Origin: Gonapodya prolifera JEL478
Lineage: Eukaryota; Monoblepharomycota; Monoblepharidomycetes; Monoblepharidales; Gonapodyaceae
NCBI GenBank assembly: GCA_001574975.1
Contig: KQ965819.1
Span: 1 to 64,000 of the forward strand
Reading direction: 5' to 3'
Length of the DNA: 64,000 nucleotides
The notes beneath the pieces were generated by a model. That model had not been told where the DNA came from. It made no database searches and saw only the letters and a program-made list of their open reading frames with translations. Positions 10,261-22,053 of the stretch are shown here, in pieces (within the stretch, counting starts at the first letter, position 1; the number at the start of each line of letters is the position of its first letter). Made by a program: the position numbers and the translations under genes.

Positions 10261-12321
10261 ATGTCCGCACCCACGCCAACACCCGCGGCGGGTCCTGCCC
10301 CCGCCCCTGCGGCACCCGCCGCGCCTTCTGGCCCACCTCCGCTCAAAAAGGTCCGTATCGGGCAGGGAAACGATGGGACGAGGCGTGGCGATGATGGAAA
10401 GAAATGAAACAGCAGGAGGGAGGGGGGATCGATGGCGGAGTGTCGTTCGGGCTTGGGGCGATGGGAGGAGGGGAATCGAAGTGCTGTGTGGCGCACATGT
10501 CACAAATGGCAGCCGGCAAGGAACGAGTCTTTCGCAATTCGATGCAGATTTGAATGGGGGATTTTTGCGTGTGGAAGAGTGCTTTGACCGGTACGCGGCG
10601 GGGGAACGAGCGTGGTGGTGGCAAAGGACATCGGCGAGGTGCTCAAGGGACAGCGGAGACGGCGAGCTGAGACTTGCATCTGTTCCGACTGACAACTCTT
10701 ACGTGTTTGAATCTCACCATTGCCCTCTCATTCTATCCCAATCCCCACTTCCATCGCCCACCTACATCCACAAACCCTCCAGATCCCCCTGACGGACTAT
10801 GTCGGGTTCGACACCATCTTGAAACAAAACGAGCGCAAGTTCCTGCAGCAAGGGTTCCGGTTCAACCTCATGCTGGTCGGGCCTACGGGGTCTGGAAAGA
10901 CCACGCTCGTCAACACGCTGTACGCGGCCCACGTTATGGAGGATTCGGGACCCAGGAGCGCCGGAGAGGTTAAGAGCACCACAGAGATTCAGGCCGTGAC
11001 GCATCGTGAGTCTCAGGCGTGTGTGATGGTGGGATTGTGGGGGGGGGGGGGGGGAGGGGGAGGTGGAAGAAAACCCGTGTCGATTAGGTTTGCCATATGC
11101 ACTAGCAAACCGGAATTGTCTGAGGATTGTCACATATGCCCATGCGTCGGGTGGATGTATTGTTCTATCGTCATCACATCAACAAACCCTCCCCCCCTTC
11201 AGTCCTCGAAGAAAACTCGGTCCGCCTCCGCCTGACCATCATCGACACGCCCGGTTTCGGCGACCAGGTCAACAACGACTCGTGCTGGGATGCCATCGTG
11301 CGCTACGTCAAGGAGCAGTACGCTGCTTACCTTCGTCGCGAGCTTACCCCGCAGAGGGAGAAGAGGATCCCGGACACGAGGGTACACTGCGTGCTCTACT
11401 TTATCGAGCCCAGCGGTCATGCGTGAGTGTTCTTTGAAGGGGGCTGGGGGGTGGAGCGGATTTGTTTGGAGGTGAAGCGGGGTTCGTTGTAGGCCTGATG
11501 GGATTGACTAAAGGGGAGGAGAACGGCGTGGGCTGACGTTGAAGTGGGAGTAGTATGAACTGACCAATGCCTCTGAATGGAATTCACCGTCTTTACTCTT
11601 CCCTCTTGATTACCATTCCACAATCACTCCTTGCCGTTCGCCACACTACAAACCCCCCGAGGCAGTCTCCGCCCCATCGACATCACCGTCCTGCGCGCTC
11701 TCTCGTCCATCTGCAACGTTGTCCCCGTGATCTCCAAGGCCGACTCGCTGACGCTTGCCGAGCGCGAGGCGTTCAAGGTCCGCGTNNNNNNNNNNNNNNN
11801 NNNNNNNNNNNNNNNNNNNNNNNNNNNNNNNNNNNNNNNNNNNNNNNNNNNNNNNNNNNNNNNNNNNNNNNNNNNNNNNNNNNNNNNNNNNNNNNNNNNN
11901 NNNNNNNNNNNNNNNNNNNNNNNNNNNNNNNNNNNNNNNNNNNNNNNNNNNNNNNNNNNNNNNNNNNNNNNNNNNNNNNNNNNNNNNNNNNNNNNNNNNN
12001 NNNNNNNNNNNNNNNNNNNNNNNNNNNNNNNNNNNNNNNNNNNNNNNNNNNNNNNNNNNNNNNNNNNNNNNNNNNNNNNNNNNNNNNNNNNNNNNNNNNN
12101 NNNNNNNNNNNNNNNNNNNNNNNNNNNNNNNNNNNNNNNNNNNNNNNNTTCCCGTTCACCAAATGCCAGTCGAGGACCCCGCCCACTGCGAGTTCCCACA
12201 CCTCCGCCAGTTCCTCACCCGCACACACTTGCAAGACCTGATCGACACCACCTCGCTCGTGCACTACGAGGCGTTCCGGACACGTCAACTGCTTGCGCTC
12301 AAAGAGGGAGGGAAGGCGTGA
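10261..12321 (+). CDS. CDC10: Septin, Cdc10 type (interrupted by assembly gap)
   Basis: Septins are GTP-binding proteins that polymerise at the bud neck, septum and hyphal tips. Exons are 10261-10350 (Ala/Pro-rich start), 10783-11005, 11203-11422, 11666 into the gap, and a final exon after the gap to 12321. The G domain has YVGFDTIL, P-loop GPTGSGKTT, switch II DTPGFGD, and VISKAD for guanine specificity. The septin element is seen as FPHLRQFLTRTHLQDLI. The ending HYEAFRTRQLLALKE is close to fungal Cdc10, which lacks a long coiled coil. Intron 1 is long (432 bp) and intron 2 carries a G homopolymer at 11041-11056. The P-loop is less typical than GxSGLGKST. Confidence 0.85.
11786..12148. other. 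Assembly gap (run of N)
   Basis: 363 unresolved bases lie inside the septin gene between SLTLAEREAFKVR and PVEDPAHCEF. They should hold about 100 codons of the G domain and septin element, possibly with an intron. Confidence 0.98.
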
Positions 12322-12677
12322 TTGGGGCTGGCGAAATCTTGGATGTGGGGAGGGATTGATTGATTTATTGAGTGAGGAGACGTGGTGCTTGAGAGGACGA
12401 CGAGAACGATGTGCGCTTGTACTTCTGAAATAATATGGAACACCTTTCCTTGTTCCCAAGCTCGATTTATAATTAGGCCCCCGGATTGATCCCACTTCCC
12501 ACAGGCACCCATACGGCGTTGAATGTCTCAGCTAAAGTGTGCTCACACAGTCTGAATTACATGAGTGATGGATTATATGAATTCAGAAGTAAAAGATGCT
12601 GTTACTCTAATGTAAAGTTATTATACTTCTACTACCAGCAGGCCTAAGGACGATCGTCGCGCAAAAGTGTACGGTAT
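12322..12677. other. Short region between converging septin and GPCR-like genes
   Basis: AT-rich; it must carry both 3' ends. No gene seen. Confidence 0.4.
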
Positions 12678-13873
12678 TCATGACATCTGTTCTATCCGAG
12701 GTGTGAAACGTTTCCAAGGTGAGAGTAGCCTCGCTTGAATCTTCTGCAGCGACTTTGGAAGTTCCCTCCGAAGCTCCGAGTCTGTGTAAGTAACAACAAA
12801 AGAGTCCACCAACGCATGGCAATGTGTCAGAATGGCGAATGATGCGAAGACGTCGAAGCTTGGCACTGGGGCGTCAGGAAAAGACTCCATTACAAGCAGC
12901 ACAGCAAGCGGGAGCCAAAGAGTAAGAGCATAAGCGGCAACGGCAAACGATGGGAGAGTTCTCTGAAGATCACTTGATTGCAAATGCTTCACGAAACTCC
13001 TGTGTTTCTCTGGATACACAGCTGGAGACGACAGATAGGCCGCTGGCTGCAGTGTTAATGCCTAATGTGTCGAGCCTTGATCTTCGATTAAAGCACGAGA
13101 ATTTGCGATGGTAGGGGCATCATAGACTGTGGGTTGCAACTTGGTTTCCAAGCCTTCTCGTCGGGCTCTCGAAAGGACCAGCCACACTTTCGCACCAATG
13201 CGTATGTAGCAGTACGCAATCATGACAAGGCTTAGAACCTGAAGGCCACCATCCATCCCGGCAAGAATAGCGCCGATATCATCTATGGTCTCTGGGTTGG
13301 GGCGGCAGAACTACGTTGTTGAGGAGGTGATCAGCGCAAACCTCATAAGAACCAAATTACACGAAAGCTTCTCTCACCACAGTATTTGGTGGCTGAATGT
13401 TTCTGTACAGAATGACGCGGATGAGAGTACAAGCGATTATGTAACCATCTGCGACAGCAAGAAGATACAGCGGCATCGATTTCAACCATTTTCCTTGATC
13501 CCCAACCACCACTGTCAGGTATCTCTCCAGTGCTAGAGATTATTAGCTCAGTCGACGTGAATATAGCTTGTCGTACCGAAGATCATCACCCACCGATGCA
13601 GGCTAGCGTAGACATCTCACCAAGGGAGGGGACAACCACGAGGGAACTCTCAAACTGACAGTACGCTGTGGGAGAAATAATGGCGCATCCAGTCGCGAGA
13701 CGTTTCGGAAGCGCCAAGAACAGTGCGATGGAGGATAGAGTCGGTCCAGCAATCAGCACCAACACAGAGAGGGAGAAGTGTAGCGATAGGAACACCCAAG
13801 CATTGCTAGGCCCTTGATGGCTTGATCGGGGGTCTGCATCGCCCATGGGGGGGGGGAATCCGATTATGTCCAA
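12678..13873 (-). pseudogene. Seven-helix GPCR-like membrane protein with an in-frame stop
   Basis: Minus-strand exons give a chain of hydrophobic helices. Helix 1 lies in AWVFLSLHFSLSVLVLIAG and helix 3 ends in STLACIALERYL, which resembles a receptor helix 3 with an (E/D)R-like turn. MPLYLLAVADGYIIACTLI follows, then QVLSLVMIAYCYIRIG, and later SFAVAAYALTLWLPLAVLL and ASFAILTHCHALVDSFVV. The splice from ACI to ALERY uses gtgggt..ctag (about 13606-13531). A TAG at about 13062-13064 in the long basic loop interrupts an otherwise continuous frame, and no consensus intron removes it cleanly. The ligand is unknown. It may be a recent pseudogene or contain an unseen intron. Confidence 0.5.
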
Positions 13874-14440
13874 AGCTTAGTTTCATCGGCTGCCTTCCCT
13901 TCGCCGAACGTCCCTGTTGTCACGGCTTGGCTCTGTCGTGGTATTGGGCTGCTTGCCTGCGCCAGGTCGGGATCATGCATCGTCGCCCATACATAGTCGG
14001 AGTAGTCGGGATCGACGCCCGTCTGGAAAGCAGAAACCCAATCCGATTGTACTCCAACCCCAATCTGGGTGCACTCCCCCCACGATCCAGATCGTCGGAT
14101 CAGGGGATCACAAAACTGTCCCTCGGTGATTTGGATCCTGCCCGGATCGTAACCAACCATACACGGATCGATTTTAATTGATCTAGATTGGACACTGGAT
14201 CGTCACGAAATCTATATTGAATTGATTCCAGATTAGTTTGGGAGTGCCGCTGTATTGTTGTCGGAGCGCTTGTGGATTGTGTGACGAGCGATGCAGAATC
14301 ACACCACCGACGCCCCTTCTTTCCTGTTCCCACCCACCTCTTTCTCGCTTGCCGTAGCTTAATGTCCCATATTTATGTACCTTGATAACTACATACAGTT
14401 TCTTAACTTCCTCCAAAGAAAGGCTACCGGTCTCTCATAT
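13874..14440. other. Intergenic region with many GATC motifs
   Basis: No gene is supported. Between about 13965 and 14230 the motif GATC (often GGATCG or GATCC) recurs about a dozen times in 270 bp. This may be a decayed small repeat. Confidence 0.4.
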
Positions 14441-15576
14441 CCTAGTCGTCGTCACTTCCATGTTTGACCTCGTCCTCCATTTCCTTGTCCCCGTCCGCAC
14501 TCTCGTCCTCACCCTCGTCGACACTCTCGTCCGCACTCTCGTCCTTGCTCTCGTCCTTGCCATCGCCTCTCCTCTGTGGTGCGCCGCTGGCGGGCTTGTC
14601 CGCATCCTCTCCCCCGTCCTCGACATCTTTGAGATCGCCCCACTTCTCGGCAGACGCCCACGCAGCTTCGAGAGTTGTGATCCTTCAAGCGATCAGCGAG
14701 AGCTTGACCTCCTTGGGGTCCTCCAAGCCAGAAGCGTTGAAGTTAAGCCGGTGTAGCCGTTTCACAAAGTTCTCCCGACGATAAAGCTTGTTAAGAGGGC
14801 TTTCCTTCAGGTCCATATATTACTAGTCAAGTGGGAGTATGAGTAAGAGTAGTCACATATGAAACAAGGACTTTCAAGTCTCCATCTGTCCAGGAGCGCT
14901 ATTTGTCCCTTGTTCTTCTTGAGGTCGTTGGTCTCACATTTGATGACACGCTCAATCTTATGTGAGGAGGCATGAGCTAAGACTGGTGTCGCACTGTATG
15001 ATCTGTGGTACTCACCATAAATCGTGCCGTTGGGAGAAGAGCTGGGGTGACTTCGGGGATGATCTCGCACATGTTGTAGTAGCTTGCGATGTTCTTCACA
15101 ATATCCAGAAAAATCTTCGTTCTGGTAAGTGTACTTGCCCTTGCGGATAAAGGCTGGATAGATTCCTTCGTCGCCAAGCTCAAGTAGTTTCCTGCGATGA
15201 AAGAAAGTTTTATTTGGTATCAATATCACGGATGTCAAAACAAGGGAGAAGTTATCAACCATACACTTTTTCTCCCACGAGGCCACTTGCAGTGAGGCCA
15301 TAGCAGCCTTTGCAAACGATATATGACTTGATGGTTGTAGAACTTGTCGGCATGTGTGGTCGGACAAACTTGACTGAAATGCGGGAAGTAATGCAAGAGC
15401 GCGGTTGCTTGAGCACAGATTTTGCACGTACCAGTTATCTAGCGTCGCGCGCACATGTAGCTTCAAGCTCGTATCTTGTGACTGCCTCCGCAATTTCCAA
15501 GCACTTTGCAGTTGCCCCGTCAGCATCAGATTTGGCATTAGTGTCAGCCAAGTTCACTTTCACTGCATCTGGATAG
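14441..15576 (-). pseudogene. Unrecognised protein with very acidic C-terminus, damaged
   Basis: I do not recognise the family. On the minus strand the order is KCLEIAEAVTRYELEATCA, then a Cys pair (IVCKGCYG), then KLLELGDEGIYPAFIRKGKY and IIPEVTPALLPTARFMV. KKNKGQIALLDRWRLES and LNKLYRRENFVKRLHRLNFN follow, and finally an Asp/Glu/Ser tail ending EVKHGSDDD before TAG at 14441. Introns with gtgagt-like donors are plausible near 15210 and 15000. An in-frame TGA interrupts LSLIA/RITTLEAAW near 14695, and another stop falls near 15445. The acidic tail would suit a nuclear or chromatin-associated protein, but this is only a compositional hint. Confidence 0.35.
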
Positions 15577-15599
15577 AGGTTTCAAAAGCAGAAAATGAA

Positions 15600-18500
15600 A
15601 AGAGCAAGATAAAATGTCATGTCATGTCACGTTACCTTACTTGTGGATGCAAATGTATTGAGTGGCAACTGCAAAATAGGCCTCACAAGACTTGAAAATT
15701 GGACGCATCCTAAGCATTTCAAAACCAGATACGTAAGTTACAGCCAAAGCAAGTTGGTGGTGCAAGTTGAAACCTACGTTGGGTCTTGTCCAAACATCAC
15801 ATCAGGGTATGGATCCTCCTGGACCTTTTCAGATGGCTTATATCAGTGAAGCCGGTGCTTCTTGTGCAAAGGGATGAGGGACTTGACATGAAACATTTTT
15901 TCCTTGTATAATTGCAGATGAACAGAGAGTGGCAACAGAGTTTATGTGTGCCATCCTGCCAAGAACACCTTCTCCCTCTCCACTGTTGTGTCACTTCATG
16001 CTACACCAAACTGGTTTAACTCAGGGCCCATGCCGCAAGCAGCTGCAATCCAATCCAATGACAAAAGCAAGCCATTCTTTGATGTCATCTTGTGATTTCT
16101 CCAAAGCTCTTTCCAGGGTTCCAAGCTGGCTCAGAAATGATGTGATTGTTCTGTAAAACAGATTTCATTTGGGTGCAAGGCATCTCTTGCTCTGAATTGA
16201 GGCTATGGGTTGCACAAGTTGTCTTTAGGCCTGCTACACAACCTAGGTGAGCTGCACAAGCCTGTAATCTGCAGGAACGTTTATGTGATCAAATATACGT
16301 ACCAAGTCATAATGTGCATGGAACTCACCTGCAGGAACGTGATGCCAAACTTAGGGCACGTCCTGCAGTGTGCACATCTAAACCCGCGGCCACAGTAGTG
16401 GCACAGCAGCTAATACCCAACACTCATACTACTCTATATATTCCACGTTAGTGGATGTCAGTGTGACAAGGACCTCCCCTGTTGCACAGACAGACAGCAC
16501 TCTTCATCAAAATGCTACTTGCAATTTGGATTGGGGGTTGTATCTTCCATATCTTGCAGTAATTACTGCACTGTCCCTGCACACTCCTTTGATATGGGTG
16601 AGTGGTCCCATTAACTGAATGTAGGTAGGACTGTCACCTCCATTGCATCCAGCAACAATTATTGGTGAGGAAAAAGGCAAAAACAAATGGGGGCCTCTGA
16701 CAAAAGTAAACATGGAGAAACTCACCAACATAAATACAGTCATGCCTGCAAATACTCAAAAAAAAAATTGACCTGCCCAACTGGAGCACTTCTTCATGCA
16801 CTTTAAGGAAGATCTAAAAATTGATGCTCCTTTATGTCCAATGTGGCATGTCACATCTCAGCAGTTTTCAGATGATGCAAGGCAACAGGTTGGTAGGCAG
16901 CGCCTCTCCAAAGCCATATTCTTGTGCTCATGTGAGTCAATCCTTTCCTCCCATTCCTCCTTGCACTTCTGATGCTTGTTCTCTTGCTCCAGGTTGCAAT
17001 CAGCAGCCTCCTGGTTTGCAGCAAGAAGGCACCCTCCAATGCCTCCAAAGACATCAGCAGGACTGTTAGAGCAGCAAAGGCCCTGAACTTGAGGACAGGC
17101 TTCAGCATCATCAGAGTCTTCATTGGTGCTCAGGTGGCACTTACCCAAAGTCTTGAGGGCATCTTTGATGAGCACTGAGGATGAAAATTTTGAACCACAT
17201 GAGCAGGCAAATATGAATGGAAGTAAATCTTGAATGATTGCCACGTCCCACCTGTCTTTGAATCATCTGCGTCCTTCTTTGCCTTGTTCTGGGTGCAGCC
17301 ATTCTTCATGTCAGTTTCATAATCATTAAGCTAAAGATTTGTGCATTTGGTAAGGGAGATTGTGGTGACAAATGAATGATCACCAAACTACTGGCTGAAT
17401 TCATGTCTGCCTGTGTATATGTAGGAGCAAACATGTTAAACAAAAGAGTGCAGGGCACTCTTTGGATATCATACATTCACCTAATGCTCAACATTATTTG
17501 GAACTGATAATGGCCAAAAAATGGTTTAGGTGAAAGTTCAGTTGCAGTGAAGTGTTTCAAGAACCAAATTTTTTTAAAATTATTGTGAAACCTAAGTGAA
17601 CCTCTTCATCACTTAATAATGAACTAAGGGTTTTGTCACTTGCACTCCAACATGAAAGTAAAGGGAGAGTTAATATCTGTATTGTGCTCCATTTTTGAGG
17701 ATTCTGGTACTCTCAGGAGCTGTGTTACATATTGCTCAGAGTGTGCTTCAAATGTCATCCTTTTTAGAATCTGCATAAGAATTGAAATTCAATTGAAAGC
17801 TCTGAGGTGTAGTAAATATTACCATGTGTGCATGTTTCAACAAATGCATGATGTAGTGCAAACCTCAATGATAGTGTTAATACATTTGAGAGCAATAGTC
17901 TGGAGGACAAGCAAAACCCCACTTCAAACGTTTCTGAAAAACAAAGAGGTTTTCCAAAGTGATGACTCACAAAGTAAATTATTTATTCAGAAGTACAACC
18001 ACAAGTCACAAAGTGATACCATCAAACCAATTGATTTCATTTTGATTTCAAAATGCATGGCTCAAACTATGCAAAGAATCCTGCTGACATCAAATATTAT
18101 AGCCAAAACATCAATCATCAGTCTGCAGCAAGTTAATATTGCTCATCAATATGTCTGTACAGCCTGCAGAGTTGCCAAAGTGTCATGCAGGTGCTGATGA
18201 GTGATGCCATTGTGTCTCTTTGACAAACACTTTGACCATGATCAAAAGGGCTTGAAACCTCCAATACAAGTCTCTACCAGCCCCAGCTTAGGCATGGAGA
18301 AATTATTATTATTGCTTTGTAATGATGGCTCAGTGAACACAACTCCAGTAACATATTGAACTCACCCACAGCTAGCAAACTAGAAGGGAACATCAGAAAT
18401 CTTATTGACACAAACACTACTTTCAAGCTTATCACATTATTTCATTTTGTTTGAAACAGTTTTCATTGTGGTGAACATTTTGAATAAACTCAAGAGTAAC

Positions 18501-19090
18501 ATGAAGTGGCTTACAATGCCCCCACTTTGCAAGAGCCAACTGATGATACTGAAGCTGACCCGTTTTTCTGAATGATAGTCATGTTAAAGCCACACAATTG
18601 CTTAATGTGGGGCTGAGAACATGTAAAGAAGTTTGGTGACATCATATCCATATCAGCAATCATGGCACCCCTATCTGAAGAAATACTCATTAAGCAGAAC
18701 TATCTTAGCAATTTCATACTCCACACATTACAATTGAGACTGAGGAAGTGCCAAAGGGGTGCTTTTGCAGCTTTGCCATTTCCAAAAGGCCAAAACTTTG
18801 AGGGATAATCAAAATGATGAGAACTTTGATGTTAAGGTGAAAAAGTCCATGCAATCATTTGGTAAACAAATTGGTGATGAAAGTAAGTTTCCACAAGTGC
18901 CAAGCCCACAGAATGATCACTCTGGCCTCTGGCATGATCACTGCAGATGCCTGATATCATTAGCTATTGTCTGTTTGAAAAACATGTTGACCATCATCAA
19001 AAAGGCTTTAAAAATCCAAGAAGACTCTTTGCAGGTTTGTGGTGATGGACAATTTATGTTGTAGTTTTAGCAATGACAGCTTCCTCATGG
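15600..19090. other. AT-rich, CpG-depleted block; probable decayed transposon
   Basis: Over about 3.5 kb the CG dinucleotide is nearly absent while TG and CA are common, unlike the CpG-rich genes on both sides. Open frames (17640-18197 on plus, 16858-17244 on minus) have no recognisable family. On the minus strand near 16320-16395 a Cys-rich run CHYCGRGFRCAHCRTCPKFG follows a stop codon. Upstream of 17290 the frame reads NDYETDMKNGCTQNKAKK. These would fit a large Cys-rich transposase of the kind common in mushrooms, but the match is not secure. Confidence 0.5.
18190..19090. repeat. Imperfect direct duplication within the CpG-poor block
   Basis: About 18190-18345 and 18935-19090 align with many substitutions: TTTGACAAACACTTTGACCA vs TTTGAAAAACATGTTGACCA, then ATCAAAAGGGCTTGAAA vs ATCAAAAAGGCTTTAAA, and AATTATTATTATTGC vs AATTTATGTTGTAGT. 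The two units are 745 bp apart in the same orientation. Confidence 0.5.
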
Positions 19091-19327
19091 GGCGTACTGT
19101 GTTGCCAACGCTGACGTGTCCTTCTTGACCACTCCGAGTGGACTAGAAGGAACATTTAAAATACGATGCAGCGCAAAAGCTGATTGCGAACAGGACAGGT
19201 AACATCGCATTCGCTTTTGAAATAGTTTTCGAGCCGGAGAAATTTCCGGGTAAACTGTGCCAAGCTATGGCGTAAGAAGTGGAATACCCGCCTTACAAAC
19301 CCACCCGACGGAAACGCAGCAACGGCG

Positions 19328-22053
19328 ATGATGGGCGCAGACAGCGGAGACGGAGAGAGAGAGTGGCGCAGAGTGGACCCTGCACTTGCACTGCCTGCCG
19401 AGATATTTGTGCGGGTGCTGCAGACGATGGGGACGTCACTGGTCAACACGGGCACACACGCCACGCTGTACGACGGCGGATACCCGCACGTGAGAGAAAG
19501 CAGGCGGAAAAAAAGGGAGAGTGATGTCGTCACCGATTCACACGCTGCGTCGGCCGTGAGGAAGGGGAAGGGAAGGGCGATCCACCGAGATGCCGCGCAG
19601 GGATCGCAGGCAGACGGCGACGAATCCACGGTGCTGAAACCGCATATTACTCCTACAACGCCACTTCGCCGCTCGGCACGCCTCGATCCCACCTCCGCCT
19701 CCACCTCCGACGAAGAGGCCCGGCGGGCTTACGAGCCGTGGGACGTCCCGCCCATTCCCGAGACGACATTCGACGCCGTCTCCCTCTTAAGATGCTCGTG
19801 GGTGTCACGTGCGTGGCGGGCTTTCGCGACGGAGAAGGTGCTGTGGAGTGCCCTGTGTGATATGTTATGGGAGGGCAAGGTGTTTGTTCCGGAGAAGTTT
19901 CGAGAGTTGAGGGACAGGTGGGTCTTTTACCTGTCTGCCTTTCGCATGGAAAAGTTTGCGTTGACTGACCCTTCTTGTTCGCTGATGTAGTGACCCGCGC
20001 CGAGCATACGTCGAATCGCTCATCGACTCTCGCAGATTCATCATCACCAAAGAAGGTCCGTCTCTCCTCGCCTATTCCGTTCTCGCTTCCCCCTACTCAC
20101 CTTTACCGTCCCTTTCCCTCCCTTCCTTCCAGAACTTCTCTTCCTCCCCTGGCACTTCCGCTTCAAATCCTCCGCGGGCGAGCACTTCACCGACGAAGAC
20201 CCCTGGTGGAACCATCTTCCACCCCGCGTTCGTCGTTTCTTACCCGACCACACTATCGAGGGTCTTGCAGTACCCGGGTGGAAGTGGCGGTTCGTGGATA
20301 CGAGTGGAGGCGTTAGAGGTCCGAGGGGGGCGTTTGTGAGAGTGGGGAGGACGCCGGCGAGTGTGTTGAGTCGGCATCGGTGGGTTTTCAAGCTAGAGAC
20401 GGAGCCGAGTGGAGTGTGAGTCGAGCTGTCCGAGCGTAGCGAGGTCACCGAGGCCTAAGCGCCACTAGGCGCGGACCGAGGCGATCGTCACACGCGGAGC
20501 GTATCCCTCCGCCCAAGGCGAATCACCAACGGAGCGTATATGAGAGCGCGGAGTGCATATCATGGCGGCGGATGACGTGGAATGCTCATTAAACACTCAA
20601 CATTCCTGCCATCCCCTCCCCCACTCCTCCGCTCCCCCCATAACACCCCCATGCAGCAACTGGGGCTGGTACATGCAATCCTGCTGGCACGTCCAAACCG
20701 CATTCCCGCTCCCTCCACGCAACGTGGAGGGTGAGGACCCGACAGAGGACCCCGAACTGACGGACGAGGCGCTCAAAGTGACCACGGGGGTGCAGAAGTA
20801 TGAAGTGTTGTGTTGTGAGTTGACTAAGCGCGTGGGGGATGGGCGGGCGAGGGGACAGAGGGGACGGATAAGCCAAGTACTCTTGGAGTATCTCAGTCGA
20901 GTTGTCACTCACCCCTTGCCTTCACACCTCGCCCTCCCACTCCCTCCCCCACGTCCACACACCCGCTCGTCTTACCCGCTCAGACAACGCAGGCCTGTCC
21001 TACCCCGACGCCACAGTCCTGGACCGACGCGGGTTCCGCTCGCTGTTCCGGCGAGGTCATTACAGCGAACGTGCGTTGCGGCGGGCGTGGCGGGACGAAG
21101 AGGCTGAGTCTGGGGAGGACGGTGGCGGTGGAGGTGGTGGAGGGGACGACGACGACGGGGAGGATGGCGATGATGGGAGCTACAGGGATGGAAGCCGCAG
21201 AGGCAGGAGCGGCCGAGGTGGAGTCGGAGGCGCGGGAGCGAGGAGGAGTCCGCGGAGGGCGAAACGGCGCCGCCTTGCAGAAGTCGAGGGCACGCGCGGA
21301 AGAATGGAGGAGGACGGGTCTTCCGAAGACGACGGCGATGAAGACGGGTGGGAGACCGAGAGCGAGACCGAAACGGATGGGTCGGATTTCTCGTCGTTGG
21401 AGGATTACCTTGCCACGGTGGTTGGCGTGCATGAGGGGGATACGGGGGATGAGGAGGAGGAGGAGGATGCGGATGGGGACGGACATTACCATGATCATGA
21501 CCATTACCACACGCACGACCGTGACGATGACAAGGATGATGGGCACACGCATGACCACGATCACCACCACACCCACGACCACGAGCACGATCATCCGGAG
21601 GGCTGGTCCTGGCGGTACGTCCTCGCTCACGTCGGGTCAAGCGCCTCAGACGAAGACGAGGAGGACAGCGAGTGGGAGTACGCGGCGGACATTGACGAGG
21701 CGATGGTGTCGTCTGGTGAGGGTGAGGATAGGGAGGGTGGTGGCGAGGGTGGAGCTGGTGGTGGTGGCGACGGAGGCGAAGGTGCAGGTTCAGGTGTTGG
21801 ATCACCTCGGGGAAGAAGAAGGAGCCAGACGTCGTCGGGCGCTGGTTCAGCAGGGGACAACAGGGCGAAGAAGAAGAGGCGGACCGAAGGGCGTGGTGGC
21901 TCCAGCAGTGGAGTGACGGCGGCTGGACCGAGTGAGAGTGGGAGTGCAGGAGCTGGCGAGTCTTCAAATGGAGGTGCGAGTCGAGGAAGGGGACGAAGTG
22001 GCCGTGGAGGTGGACGTGTGAGGTCGGGAGGGACGTCGGGAAGGGGGAAGTGA
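19328..22053 (+). CDS. F-box-like protein with acidic, His-rich tail
   Basis: Five exons (19328-19917, 19991-20055, 20133-20415, 20657-20814, 20984-22053) join in frame to about 721 residues. The F-box-like start LPAEIFVRVLQTMG is separated by a Ser/Lys-rich insert from the second half, CSWVSRAWRAFATEKVLWSA. F-box proteins recruit targets to SCF ubiquitin ligases. A conserved middle follows: LLFLPWHFRFKSSAGEHF, DPWWNHLPPRVRRFLPDH, VNWGWYMQSCWHVQTAFPL. The long C-terminus is low complexity: Gly/Asp/Glu stretches, a bipartite-looking RRAKRRR, a His-Asp block HYHDHDHYHTHDRDDD, and a Gly-Arg-rich end. The middle is of no named function I can assign. Intron 3 (20416-20656) is long and palindrome-rich. 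Confidence 0.72.

Noticed and set aside
11567-12495. Several open frames running through the N gap
   Set aside because: The N run creates artificial open frames; only the septin frame has recognisable sequence on both sides.
14435-14626. Arg/Thr-rich frame on minus and Ser/Leu-rich frame on plus
   Set aside because: They are other frames of the acidic Asp/Glu/Ser repeat that ends in GSDDD.
20972-21967. Long open frames on both strands across the F-box tail
   Set aside because: They are produced by the GC-rich, three-base-periodic low-complexity sequence; only the frame continuing the F-box exons is supported.
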